Shown here: piece after piece, positions 36,610 through 45,220 of the stretch
Layout: the number at the start of each line of letters is the position of its first letter
Numbering within the stretch: position 1 is the first letter of the stretch
NCBI RefSeq assembly: GCF_000176035.2
Contig: NC_015675.1
Span: 5,336,001-5,400,000 of the forward strand
From: Mesorhizobium opportunistum WSM2075
GTDB taxonomy: Bacteria > Pseudomonadota > Alphaproteobacteria > Rhizobiales > Rhizobiaceae
Length of the DNA stretch: 64,000 bases
Reading direction: 5' to 3'
The notes under the pieces: generated by a model
What the model was told of the DNA's origin: nothing
Databases searched by the model: none
What the model saw: the letters and a program-made list of their open reading frames with translations, nothing else
Program-made: the position numbers and the translations under genes

Positions 36610-38832
36610 ATGATCCTGACACTGGCGCTGCTTGCGGGTCTTGTCGTGGCCTGGCTGCTGATCGGCGTGGTGGAGAAATTCCGCCTCGGCCTGCGCTTCG
36701 CCCAGGCGCTGCTCTATGTGCCGTTCAAGCTCGCCTATCGGGTCAGCGACAACCGCATCAGGATCGCGCGCAAAGCGCAGGTACCGGTCATCTACGTCAT
36801 CTCGCACCAGTCGCGCTTCGAACCGGCGCTGATGCTGTCGCTGCTGCCTGACGACACGCTGCATATCCTCGACGAGGTCTCGGCGCGCTCGCCCTGGCTC
36901 GAACCCTGGCGCGAGCTTGGCCGCACCATCGCCTTCAACGCCGAACATGTCTTCGTCAGCCGCCGGCTGGTGCGCGTGCTGAAGGGCAAGGGGCGGCTCG
37001 CCGTCTATCTGCCGGATGCGGTCGAGCCCGACGTCAAGACGTTTCGGCTGTTTCGCGCCGTCACCCGCATCGCCATGCAGGCCGACGCCCGCATCGTGCC
37101 GATCTTCGTCGCCGGCGCGCGCAGCCTGCCGGTGTCGCTGACGCCGGCGGACAACGCGCCACGGCATTGGTTTCCGCAGCTGTCGATCAGCGTCCTGGAG
37201 CCGATGACCATCGCCGAACTGGTGGCGCGCAACCCCGACCAGGCCTCGAACACCAATGCCCTGTTCGACCGTGTCGCCGAGGCTCGGCTTTTCGGCAGCA
37301 ACCTCGATCGCGGACTGTTCTTGGCCATGCGCGATGCTTCGGATCGGGTCGGCGCCTCGCATCCCATCATCGAGGATGTCATCTCGGGCGCGCTGAGCTA
37401 CCGCAAGATGTTCATCGGCGCGCGAGTGCTGGGCAGGCGCTTCGAGGCGATCACCGCGCCGGGCGAGGCGGTAGGCGTGATGCTGCCCAACGCCAATGGC
37501 GTCGTGCTGTCCTTCGTCGGGCTTCTGTCGGCCAGCCGCGTAGCAGCGATGATCAATTATACGGCCGGACCGGCGAGCGTCACCGCGGCGGTGCGCACGG
37601 CGGTGATCCGCACCGTCATCTCATCACGCGCCTTTGTCGAAAAAGCAGACCTAGCCGACATTGTCGTGGCCGTCGAAAAGGGCGGCGCCAGGCTGCTGTG
37701 GCTGGAAGATCTGCGGACCAGCGTCACCGCGCTGGACAAGCTCGCCGCCGCCCTGCTGTGGCGCTGGCCTCTGCAGCGGCAGGAAGCGGCCAAGCCGGGC
37801 GTGATCCTGTTCACTTCGGGTTCCGAAGGCACGCCGAAGGCGGTTGTTCTGTCACAGAGGAACCTTCATGCCAACGCCATGCAGGCCGAGGCGCGCATCA
37901 CCATCTCGCCGGCCGACATCCTGCTCAACGTGCTGCCGGTGTTCCATTCCTTCGGCCTGACGGGCGGCACCATATTGCCGCTGGTCACCGGGGTAAAACT
38001 GTTCCTCTACCCCTCGCCGCTGCACTACAAGATCATCCCCGAGGTCGCGCGCAAGGTGAAGCCAACGGTCATGTTCGGTACCGACACGTTCCTCGCCAAC
38101 TATGCGCGCACCGCCAAGGACGGCGATTTTTCCAGCCTGCGCTTCGTCGTTGCCGGCGCCGAGGCGGTCAAGCCGGAAACCCGTCGCGTCTATCGCCAGC
38201 GCTTCCAGGCCGAGATCATCGAAGGTTTCGGGCTGACCGAAGCCGCGCCCGTGGTTGCCGTCAACACCGCGATCCACGGCCGCGACGGCACGGTCGGCAG
38301 GCTGCTGCCGGCGATGCGCATGAAGCTGGAGCCGATCGAAGGCATCACCGACGCCGGTCAGTTGTGGCTCGATGGGCCAAACCTGATGATGGGCTACATG
38401 ACCGCGGACCGGCCCGGCGAGTTGCAACCGCTGACCGGCTGGCACGACACCGGCGATATCGTCGCCGTCGACCGCGAAGGCTTCATCAGCATTCGCGGCC
38501 GCGCCAAACGTTTCGCCAAGATCGCCGGCGAGATGGTGTCGCTGGGCGCGGTCGAGATGCTGGTGCAGTCGCTGTGGCCGGAAGAACGCCACGCGGCGGT
38601 AGCGGTGCCGGACAAGCGGCGCGGCGAGCGCATCGTTCTGGTCACCACCGCCGGCGATGCCAATCCCGACGAATTGCGCAAGTTCGGCAAGCAGGCGGGT
38701 GCGGCCGAATTGATGGTGCCGAACGACATCGTCAAGGTCGAGGAAATCCCCGTGCTGGGGTCGGGCAAGACGGACTACGTCTCGACCCGCAAGCTGGCGA
38801 TCGACAGGCTGGGGCTCGGCGTCGCGGCCTGA
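36610..38832 (+). CDS. Fused acyltransferase / acyl-AMP ligase (Aas-like)
   Basis: A 740-residue fusion. It starts with a membrane anchor (about residues 3-22) and an acyltransferase-like domain (about 50-220). A second half (about 250-735) is an AMP-binding ligase with the P-loop ILFTSGSEGTPKAV, VLPVFHSFGLTGG, EGFGLTEAAPVV and GWHDTGDIVAVD and a C-terminal lysine in GSGKTDYVSTRKL. This is the Aas order (2-acylglycerophosphoethanolamine acyltransferase/acyl-ACP synthetase), which recycles lysophospholipids. The acyltransferase HX4D motif reads HQSRFE, with Glu in place of Asp, so that activity is uncertain. Confidence 0.82.
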   Translation: MILTLALLAGLVVAWLLIGVVEKFRLGLRFAQALLYVPFKLAYRVSDNRIRIARKAQVPVIYVISHQSRFEPALMLSLLPDDTLHILDEVSARSPWLEPWRELGRTIAFNAEHVFVSRRLVRVLKGKGRLAVYLPDAVEPDVKTFRLFRAVTRIAMQADARIVPIFVAGARSLPVSLTPADNAPRHWFPQLSISVLEPMTIAELVARNPDQASNTNALFDRVAEARLFGSNLDRGLFLAMRDASDRVGASHPIIEDVISGALSYRKMFIGARVLGRRFEAITAPGEAVGVMLPNANGVVLSFVGLLSASRVAAMINYTAGPASVTAAVRTAVIRTVISSRAFVEKADLADIVVAVEKGGARLLWLEDLRTSVTALDKLAAALLWRWPLQRQEAAKPGVILFTSGSEGTPKAVVLSQRNLHANAMQAEARITISPADILLNVLPVFHSFGLTGGTILPLVTGVKLFLYPSPLHYKIIPEVARKVKPTVMFGTDTFLANYARTAKDGDFSSLRFVVAGAEAVKPETRRVYRQRFQAEIIEGFGLTEAAPVVAVNTAIHGRDGTVGRLLPAMRMKLEPIEGITDAGQLWLDGPNLMMGYMTADRPGELQPLTGWHDTGDIVAVDREGFISIRGRAKRFAKIAGEMVSLGAVEMLVQSLWPEERHAAVAVPDKRRGERIVLVTTAGDANPDELRKFGKQAGAAELMVPNDIVKVEEIPVLGSGKTDYVSTRKLAIDRLGLGVAA

Positions 38833-38912
38833 CCCTACCCGTATCCCCTATCCAGGCCGGGCCAATCTGTGCGCCCATGCCGCGCGTGATCTCCCTAGAC
38901 AAATTGCCGGTG

Positions 38913-38926
38913 AGTGAGTATTCACT
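38913..38926. promoter_or_regulatory. TetR-type dyad AGTGA-gtat-TCACT
   Basis: A perfect 5-bp-arm dyad with a 4-bp spacer about 80 bp upstream of the NAD(P)-binding gene at 39009. The downstream gene 39916 encodes a TetR regulator, a plausible ligand. The surrounding bases extend the symmetry slightly (GTGAGTGAGTATTCACTTC). Confidence 0.5.
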
Positions 38927-39008
38927 TCCTTCAAGTTCGAAGCTTCGGTGGTCTCGCATTCCATGGCACCCGCTTCGGGCACTGTTTGGCACAGCGAAGA
39001 GATCTCGA

Positions 39009-39806
39009 ATGTCAAAAATCCTTGTCACCGGCGGAACTGGGCATCTCGGCCGCGACCTCGTGCCGGCGCTGACCGGGGCTGGCCACGCTGTCAGGCTGCT
39101 TGCCCGGAAAGCCGGGCAGCACAGTTTCGTGGAATGGGCCCCAGGCGATCTCGCGACCGGAGATGGCATCGATGAAGCGCTGCGCGGCGTCGATACGGTC
39201 ATCCACGCCGCGACGCTCTCGCCGATCGCCAGGCGCGGCATGAGGCTGGTCGATTTCTTTTCGAGCCCTTCCAGCGTCGATGTCGACGGCACGCGCCACC
39301 TGCTCGCCGCCGCGGAGCGCAGCGGCGTCTCGCACTTCATCTTCGTGTCCATCGTCGGCCTCGAATTCAGCACCCTGCCCTATTCCCGCGTGAAACTGGC
39401 GGGCGAACGGCTGGTGCGGAAGTCGTCGGTCCCATGGTCGGTCATCGCGGCCACGCCGTTCTATTACCTTCTGGCGCAAATGCTCGGTGGGCTGAAATGG
39501 CTGCCGGTCTGGCCGCTGCCGACCTCGCCGTCGAATCCGGTGGATACACGCGACGTGGCCAAATATCTGGCCGAGGCCGTCACCGACGGCAAATGCGGCG
39601 TACGCCCGGCAATCGGCGGTCCGGATACGATGCCTTTCTCGGATTTCGCGCGGCAATACCGCGACGCGCTTGGGCTGAGGCGTCTCGTCCTGCCGTTGCC
39701 GATCGGCCGCAAGATGAGCCTCAAAATGGGTTTGGTCGAAACCGCCGAACGGCTTGGCGAAAGAAACTGGAAGGCGTGGCTTTGCGAACAAGGCGGGCGC
39801 CAGTGA
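39009..39806 (+). CDS. NAD(P)H-binding (atypical SDR / NmrA-like) oxidoreductase
   Basis: A 265-residue Rossmann protein starting MSKILVTGGTGHLGRDLVPAL. The dinucleotide motif GGTGHLGRDL is at residues 8-17. SRVKLAGERLVRKSSVPWSV places a basic residue at the SDR active-site region. The frame is open upstream through an unrelated shadow; ATG 39009 is the true start. Substrate unknown. The next gene encodes a TetR regulator, and a dyad upstream suggests the pair is one autoregulated operon. Confidence 0.85.
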   Translation: MSKILVTGGTGHLGRDLVPALTGAGHAVRLLARKAGQHSFVEWAPGDLATGDGIDEALRGVDTVIHAATLSPIARRGMRLVDFFSSPSSVDVDGTRHLLAAAERSGVSHFIFVSIVGLEFSTLPYSRVKLAGERLVRKSSVPWSVIAATPFYYLLAQMLGGLKWLPVWPLPTSPSNPVDTRDVAKYLAEAVTDGKCGVRPAIGGPDTMPFSDFARQYRDALGLRRLVLPLPIGRKMSLKMGLVETAERLGERNWKAWLCEQGGRQ

Positions 39807-39915
39807 CCGGTCAGCGGCGCTGCACGCAGCGGCGCGGGTCATTTCAGATTGTCCGTCGGATGTTGATGTCCGATCGCCAATCCCCGTCATCGTGCCCACG
39901 GAGCCAGGAGCAGCC

Positions 39916-40509
39916 ATGAAGCCGCCATCGACCGGACGCCAGCGTATCCTGCGCGAGGCTATCCGCCTGTTCGCCGAGCGCGGCTACGACCGGACGAGCG
40001 TTCCCGAGATTCAGGAGGCGGCGGGCCTGTCGCGCGGCTCCGGCGCGCTCTACAAGCATTTTTCCTCAAAAGAGGATCTGCTTGCCACCGCGATCGAACA
40101 GTTTGTCGGCACCGCACGGGAAGGCCGGGCCGAACTTGGCGGGACGACACTTTCCGTCGACGAGGGTTCGCGGCGGCTAGTGGAAAGCATGCTTGAAAAA
40201 CTCGGCGCCAATCGTGACGTGCTCAGGATCCTGTGGCGGGATCTGGAGCATTTTCCCGAACTGAAAGCCGCGGCGCGTGGCGAGATCATGCAAAGCACTT
40301 ACCTTGCCGTCGCCGAATGGCTGCGGGAGCGTCAGCGCCAGGGCGAACTGCGCCCGCATGACAGCGAGGCCGTCGCCGCCGTGATCGTCGGCAGCGTCGC
40401 CATGTTCCGGGTCTTCGAAGCGATCTGGGGCGAGCGTGCGATCGACGTCAGCGACGAACGCTTTGCGTCGGCCTGGAGTGATCTGTTGCTCAGGGGCTTG
40501 AGACCTTAG
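39916..40509 (+). CDS. TetR family transcriptional regulator
   Basis: A 197-residue regulator. The HTH domain reads RQRILREAIRLFAERGYDRT, SVPEIQEAAGLSRGSGALYKHF. The frame is open upstream, but ATG 39916 (MKPPSTGRQRILREA), with GGAG just upstream, is the family start. A ligand domain follows. It lies 109 bp after the oxidoreductase gene and may repress it through the 38913 dyad. Its stop overlaps the pssA stop by four bases (TTAG, 40506-40509) in convergent orientation. Confidence 0.9.
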   Translation: MKPPSTGRQRILREAIRLFAERGYDRTSVPEIQEAAGLSRGSGALYKHFSSKEDLLATAIEQFVGTAREGRAELGGTTLSVDEGSRRLVESMLEKLGANRDVLRILWRDLEHFPELKAAARGEIMQSTYLAVAEWLRERQRQGELRPHDSEAVAAVIVGSVAMFRVFEAIWGERAIDVSDERFASAWSDLLLRGLRP

Positions 40510-41324
40510 CCTATGTCCGAGGGCGGCACCTTCTCGCCTTCCAGCTTGGCGCGCTTGGAATAGGCGCTCACGGAAAACGGCAGGAAGATCAGGTAGCCGG
40601 CGACCGACGCGGTCAGCGTGTACCAGGGATAGGTCATCAGCAAGAGAACGTAGAGCACGACCGCCAGGATGACCGGCAGCACCCTGTCGCCGGGGATCTT
40701 GATGCTCTTGCCGGAATAGACCGGCAGCCGGCTGACCAGGAGGAAGGCAACCAGCACGGTGAAGCCGGTGGCGATGAAGGCAGCCGGGCGGCTTGGCTCC
40801 AGCCCGAGCCGCAGGAAATAGAGATAGAGCGGCAGCATCACCAGCACGGCACCAGCCGGCGCCGGCACGCCGACGAAATATTCGGACTGCCATATCGGGC
40901 GGTCGGCCTTCTCGTCGTCGAGCACGTTGAAGCGGGCGAGCCTGAGCCCGCAGGCGATGGCGAACAGCAATGCCGCGATCCAGCCCGGCGAGCCGGCGCG
41001 GTCGAGCAGGAAGGCATAGAGCACCAAGGCCGGGGCGACGCCGAAATTGACGATATCGGCCAGCGAATCCATCTGCGCGCCGAATTTGGAGGTCGCCTTC
41101 AGCATCCGCGCCAGGCGGCCGTCAATGCCGTCGAGGAAGGCTGCCAGCAACACCATCACCACCGCCGGTTCGAAGCGGCCTTCGAAGCCGAAGCGGATGC
41201 CGGACAGGCCGGCGCAGATGGCAAGCACGGTGACGAGGTTGGGCAGCACCATGCGCATCGGGATCTCGCGGATGCGCGGACCGCCGCTCGCATGGGCCTC
41301 GAACTTCTTATATTGCGTGCCCAC
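40506..41324 (-). CDS. pssA: CDP-diacylglycerol-serine O-phosphatidyltransferase PssA
   Basis: A 272-residue CDP-alcohol phosphatidyltransferase. The family motif D-G-x2-D-G-x2-A-R-x8-G-x3-D-x3-D is visible as DGIDGRLARMLKATSKFGAQ followed by MDSLAD (about residues 66-90). Six to eight membrane helices follow. It makes phosphatidylserine, the substrate of the psd product encoded 3 bp upstream on the same strand. The two form the phosphatidylethanolamine branch. Confidence 0.93.
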   Translation of the reverse strand: MGTQYKKFEAHASGGPRIREIPMRMVLPNLVTVLAICAGLSGIRFGFEGRFEPAVVMVLLAAFLDGIDGRLARMLKATSKFGAQMDSLADIVNFGVAPALVLYAFLLDRAGSPGWIAALLFAIACGLRLARFNVLDDEKADRPIWQSEYFVGVPAPAGAVLVMLPLYLYFLRLGLEPSRPAAFIATGFTVLVAFLLVSRLPVYSGKSIKIPGDRVLPVILAVVLYVLLLMTYPWYTLTASVAGYLIFLPFSVSAYSKRAKLEGEKVPPSDIG

Positions 41325-41327
41325 GGC

Positions 41328-42026
41328 TCAGGAAATCCGCACGAGAGGCGTACCGGCGACGCCACCGAATTCGGCCAGCACGGTTTCACCGCCGACCGCG
41401 GTCTGGCCGACGGCAACGCGCGGCGTCGCGGTCAAGGGCAGGAAGACGTCGACGCGCGAGCCGAAGCGGATCAGGCCGAAACGCTCGCCGATGCCGATCG
41501 AGCCGCCCGCCTCAGCCCAACAGACGATGCGGCGCGCCACCAGACCTGCGATCTGGACGGCGGCGATCGTGCCGTTGGGGCTTTCGATGACCAGGCCGTT
41601 GCGCTCGTTCTCGGTGCTGGCCTTGTCGAGCTCGGCGTTGAGGAATTTTCCAGGCCGATGTTCGATCTTGACGATACGGCCGCGTACCGGGGCGCGGTTC
41701 ACATGGCAGGAAAAGACATTCATGAACACCGAGATGCGGGTCATCTCGACATTGCCGAGGCCAAGCTCGCGTGGCGGCACGGCCGGCCCGACCGCCGAGA
41801 CGATGCCGTCGGCGGGGCTCACCACAAGGCGGTCGTCAATCGGGGTGACGCGCTCGGGGTCGCGGAAGAAATAGACGCACCAGGCGGTCAGGATCAGGCC
41901 GATCCAGAACAGGATCGAGGAGAAATAGCCAAGGAAAAGCGTCGCCGCGCCAAAGGCCGCGATAAAGGGATAGCCTTCGCGATGGATCGGTACGAACGCG
42001 TTCTTGACCGTATCGACAAGGCTCAT
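41328..42026 (-). CDS. psd: Phosphatidylserine decarboxylase
   Basis: A 232-residue archaeal-type/short PSD proenzyme. It has [38 protein letters not shown] and the self-cleavage site region [14 protein letters not shown], where a GS serine becomes the pyruvoyl group. A hydrophobic N-terminal segment (about residues 20-60) anchors it. It makes phosphatidylethanolamine. It is the first gene of the psd-pssA operon. Confidence 0.93.
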   Translation of the reverse strand: MSLVDTVKNAFVPIHREGYPFIAAFGAATLFLGYFSSILFWIGLILTAWCVYFFRDPERVTPIDDRLVVSPADGIVSAVGPAVPPRELGLGNVEMTRISVFMNVFSCHVNRAPVRGRIVKIEHRPGKFLNAELDKASTENERNGLVIESPNGTIAAVQIAGLVARRIVCWAEAGGSIGIGERFGLIRFGSRVDVFLPLTATPRVAVGQTAVGGETVLAEFGGVAGTPLVRIS

Positions 42027-42313
42027 CGGGTGTAAACGGGCTCCGTTTCAGGTCCGGCCTCAATAGCCGAAAGCCCCCCTCGCCGCAACGCAACAATCGG
42101 CGGCGCGGGCGAACGGGCAAGGGCCCGCTGTATCCGGATGGCCGGACACTCTGTCTTTCGTGAGCCGCGACCGGCTTGCATGCCCATGCCATTGCCGTCA
42201 GAATTCCGGCCCACGTGGCACCAACGTCCATCTCCATGCAAACTTCTTCCCGAGCGAAATGCAGTGATCGCAGGGGCTAGGATGACGTTCCAGCCCGATC
42301 TAACTCGAACAGT

Positions 42314-43579
42314 TTATTCGCCAGCTGCGGCGCTCAGGTCGAAGTGTTCCTCAAGCTCATTTCGATAAGCTTCCACCAGACTTTGCTCATTGCCACCGCG
42401 TAACATCACGCCACGGTCTGGGTACGACTGGAAGAGAAACGCGTGACCACCTGCCATCACCACCCAATTCACCACCGGCCCTCCTTCGTTCTGCACGACA
42501 GAATTCGCCGACACGACTGCGTCAGTTGGATCGAATCCAGCCTTCCGCAGCAAAAGATCGACGGCTACTGGCGCATGATATTCCTCGGCCAGTTCGATTA
42601 CCTTTGCTATCGTTTGCGCATCGGCTTGACCGAGCTTGCGACCGACGCGAGGCGCACCAGCAGCGAGTATATTTTCACCCGGTTGCGCAATTGGCCGAAC
42701 TTCCGGAGCGATATATCCATAGACAGCCGCATGGGTGTCGGTGGAGACGCAAAGGCGAAGCTCCTCTGCGTTGGTGCGCAGTTGAAAAGCTAATTGGGTC
42801 TCGCCCTCGACATCCAACATCCTCGCCACGCCAAGCGATAGTTTGACCTCGGGCGGTAGCGCATTGGCGCACGCGAGGCCGACTCCGACATCGCGCGTGC
42901 GAAACATCTGACCGACCAGTTCGCTGACCGATCGATGGAGAAGCCGGGATTCGCGCAGAGGATTGGCCATTGCCAACTGGAGGATAGCTTCATCGCAATC
43001 ATCGTCGTCGACAATCTGCAGATCGGGCCATGATGCGATCCAGAGCGCCAATAGATCGATTATCGGAGAAGCCTCATCGGCGCCGTAGAAAGCATCATCA
43101 AGCGTGTCGAGAAAATCGTCGCGCCCGCCCTCGAAGCCGGTCTCTTCCGAGGCTTCGTCAGGGTGTTCGGAGACCCAGACGGACATCTCTTCCAGAGTCG
43201 CCAATTGCCCCTTCGCGCCAATAGCAATGAGGCCGGCACGAGCGTTGGCGACCATCACATCGAACTCACGGTCGGCATTGTGGATGAATTGACTATGACC
43301 GCCGTTATTCACCTCGGCGGAATATTGATCGGCATGGGAGACGTGCATCGCCTTTGGGTCGATTTCAAAATGGCGGTAGAGCCCTTTAAAAACCATAGCG
43401 TGAATGAATTTTTCGACTGCCAGGACGAGTTGAAAAGGCTTCTCAACGGCTTTGTCCACGGTTGAACGAGGCACGATTACCAACAGCCCGGCTTTCGATG
43501 CCTGTCCTACGGCAGGAAGTGGGATTCCCGACGGCTTCTCGGAATTCTTCTTTGGTCTTCGCGAAAAAAAACCGAACAT
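42314..43579 (-). CDS. DMP19/DUF4375-domain protein with unknown C-terminal extension
   Basis: A 421-residue protein. Residues 60-180 contain the DUF4375 hallmark EVNNGGHSQFIHN, in the family typified by Neisseria DMP19, a DNA-mimic protein that antagonises a repressor. The remaining region (about 240-421, with AIAKVIELAEEYHAP-like helix and VVNWVVMAGGHAFLFQSYPDRGVML) I do not recognise; it may be a second domain. The N-terminus is basic and hydrophilic (MFGFFSRRPKKNSEK). Local base composition appears AT-richer than its neighbours, suggesting horizontal acquisition. It stands alone between psd and the SMP-30 gene. Confidence 0.7.
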   Translation of the reverse strand: MFGFFSRRPKKNSEKPSGIPLPAVGQASKAGLLVIVPRSTVDKAVEKPFQLVLAVEKFIHAMVFKGLYRHFEIDPKAMHVSHADQYSAEVNNGGHSQFIHNADREFDVMVANARAGLIAIGAKGQLATLEEMSVWVSEHPDEASEETGFEGGRDDFLDTLDDAFYGADEASPIIDLLALWIASWPDLQIVDDDDCDEAILQLAMANPLRESRLLHRSVSELVGQMFRTRDVGVGLACANALPPEVKLSLGVARMLDVEGETQLAFQLRTNAEELRLCVSTDTHAAVYGYIAPEVRPIAQPGENILAAGAPRVGRKLGQADAQTIAKVIELAEEYHAPVAVDLLLRKAGFDPTDAVVSANSVVQNEGGPVVNWVVMAGGHAFLFQSYPDRGVMLRGGNEQSLVEAYRNELEEHFDLSAAAGE

Positions 43580-43757
43580 CCAAATACTTCCCTAAACTCT
43601 AATAGCGAACAATATCACCAGGTCAGAAAGATAAAAGGGCTCAAGATTGATCTGCCGCACTTGCATAGGAAGATTTGTGCCGAAATTCCTGACTGCGGTG
43701 TCGGCACCCCATCGGCTCGACCGTCCTTGGTAGGATAACCGGCAAGGAGTCCCTTAC

Positions 43758-44624
43758 ATGCAGCAGTCACCTGCCCCCCAAGCGCATCTCATCACTGCCG
43801 GCCTCGCTTTCGGCGAGTCGCCGCGCTGGCATGACGGACGGCTGTGGCTTTGCAACTGGGGCACCGGCGAGATCATCGCCGTCGATGCCGAAGGCAACCG
43901 CGAGATCATGTTCACGGTGCCGGCCGTCCTGCCCTACTCCATCGATTGGCTGCCGGATGGTCGTCTGCTCGTCGTCTCGGGCCGGGAAGGCTTGCTGCTG
44001 CGGCAGGAAGCCGATGGCAGGCTCGTCACCCATGCCGATCTGCGCGGCCTCTCGAAAAGTCCGTGGAACGAAATCGTCGTCGATGGGCTCGGCAATATCT
44101 ATGTCAATGGCGGCGGACCGGCGCCGGCTCCCGGCGAACATTTCGGCCCGGGCACGATCGTGCTGGTCACGCCGCAAGGTTCGGTCCGGCAAGTGGCGGA
44201 GAATATCGCCTTTGCCAACGGCATGGTGGTGACCCTGGACAACAAGACGCTGATCATTGCCGAATCCCACGCAAGCCGGCTGACCGCTTTCGACATCGCC
44301 GCCGACGGTACCTTATCCAACCGACGCGTCTGGGCCGAACTCGACGGTTACCCCGACGGCATCTGCCTCGATGCCGAAGGGGCGGTCTGGTACGCGGATG
44401 TTCCCAACAAGCATTGCGTGCGGGTGCGCGAAGGCGGTGAGGTCTTGCAGACCGTCACCATCGATCGCGGTTGCTTTGCTTGCATGCTGGGCGGCGCGGC
44501 CAGGCGAACCCTGTTCATCGTCGCCGCGGAATGGCGCGGCTTCGAGCACATGGTCAGCGAGGCCCGGACCGGCCAGGTACTCAGCGTCGAGGCGCCGGCA
44601 CCTGGCGCCGGCTGGCCCGGCTAG
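43758..44624 (+). CDS. SMP-30/gluconolactonase/LRE family protein
   Basis: A 288-residue six-bladed beta-propeller hydrolase. Metal-site residues are visible: Glu in FGESPRWHDGRLWL, Asn in KSPWNEIVVDGLGNIYVNGG and Asp in GYPDGICLDAEGAVWYAD. Such enzymes hydrolyse sugar or other lactones; substrate unknown. It is convergent with the next gene, with a four-base CTAG stop overlap at 44621-44624. Confidence 0.9.
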   Translation: MQQSPAPQAHLITAGLAFGESPRWHDGRLWLCNWGTGEIIAVDAEGNREIMFTVPAVLPYSIDWLPDGRLLVVSGREGLLLRQEADGRLVTHADLRGLSKSPWNEIVVDGLGNIYVNGGGPAPAPGEHFGPGTIVLVTPQGSVRQVAENIAFANGMVVTLDNKTLIIAESHASRLTAFDIAADGTLSNRRVWAELDGYPDGICLDAEGAVWYADVPNKHCVRVREGGEVLQTVTIDRGCFACMLGGAARRTLFIVAAEWRGFEHMVSEARTGQVLSVEAPAPGAGWPG

Positions 44625-44968
44625 AGCCCCGGAATTCGCTGATAGTTGGCGATGTCGGCTCGCACCCCAAGCCGGGCGATGGTCTCCTGCGGATTAAAAG
44701 CGATGCGCTCTTGCGCGGCCTTGACGATCGGCACGACCTTGTCGACAGCCGCCTGGCTTTCCCATTCGACGATCGTCACCAGGTTGAACTCGCCCGGCCC
44801 CGAAAATTGCTCGAGCAGGAAATCCTGCACGAAACCCTGCTGCCGGCGCAGCAATTCGTGCGTGGTCCTGACCTTGGTGAGAATCTCGTCGCGGGCGGCG
44901 GCCGGCACGACGAACTTGTCCACCCTGAACACGCTGCCACCGTTAACAGTCTGATTTATGTCTTTCAT
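44621..44968 (-). CDS. Antibiotic biosynthesis monooxygenase (ABM) domain protein
   Basis: A 115-residue protein with the ABM dimeric alpha/beta-barrel features: FRVDKFVVPAAARDEILTKV at the start, RRQQGFVQDFLLEQFSGPGE in the middle and VEWESQAAVDK. It lacks the extra domains of larger oxygenases. In Pseudomonas and Streptomyces, ABM-type monooxygenase genes belong to SoxR regulons. A SoxR-box-like dyad lies 60 bp upstream. It may detoxify redox-cycling compounds; substrate unknown. Confidence 0.85.
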   Translation of the reverse strand: MKDINQTVNGGSVFRVDKFVVPAAARDEILTKVRTTHELLRRQQGFVQDFLLEQFSGPGEFNLVTIVEWESQAAVDKVVPIVKAAQERIAFNPQETIARLGVRADIANYQRIPGL

Positions 44969-45025
44969 CTCGATTGTTCCGTTCCTGGATCATGGTGTTT
45001 GCGGGCTCTGGGGAACGGCGTACAA

Positions 45026-45047
45026 TCTCAACTTAAGTTGAGGTCAA
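45026..45047 (-). promoter_or_regulatory. SoxR-box-like promoter of the ABM gene
   Basis: On the minus strand, a -35 TTGACC (45047-45042) overlaps CCTCAACTTAAGTTGAGA (45043-45026). The core CTCAACTTAAGTTGAG (45027-45042) is a perfect 16-bp palindrome. The known SoxR box CCTCAAGTTAACTTGAGG differs only by a symmetric G/C exchange and the last base. A -10 at the 19-bp MerR-type spacing would be TACGCC, which is weak. soxR itself is not in the window. Confidence 0.7.
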
Positions 45048-45071
45048 GCGGTGTTTTTGAAATCTTTTCCT

Positions 45072-45215
45072 ACTCCCCTTGCGGGAGAAGGTGGATCGGC
45101 GCGCAGCGCCGAGACGGATGAGGGGTGCGCGACGGAGTGAGGCGTTGGTGTTCCCTGGAACACCCCTCATCCGACCTCGCTTCGCGAGGCCACCTTCCCC
45201 CACAAGGGGGAAGGA
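45072..45215. repeat. Composite inverted intergenic repeat
   Basis: CGGATGAGGGGTG (45115-45127) and CACCCCTCATCCG (45161-45173) are a perfect 13-bp pair. Outside them CCCCTTGCGGGAGAAGGTGG faces CCACCTTCCCCCACAAGGGGG. It belongs to the same general class as 57529-57687. It lies just after the ABC exporter stop and probably ends that transcript. Confidence 0.7.
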
Positions 45216-45220
45216 AAAAC

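Noticed and set aside
37167..39008. Long open frame (+) continuous with the SDR gene at 39009
   Set aside because: It is an out-of-frame shadow of the 740-residue Aas-like gene in high-GC DNA. Its translation is rich in Arg/Gly and has no family features; only the part from 39009 is real.
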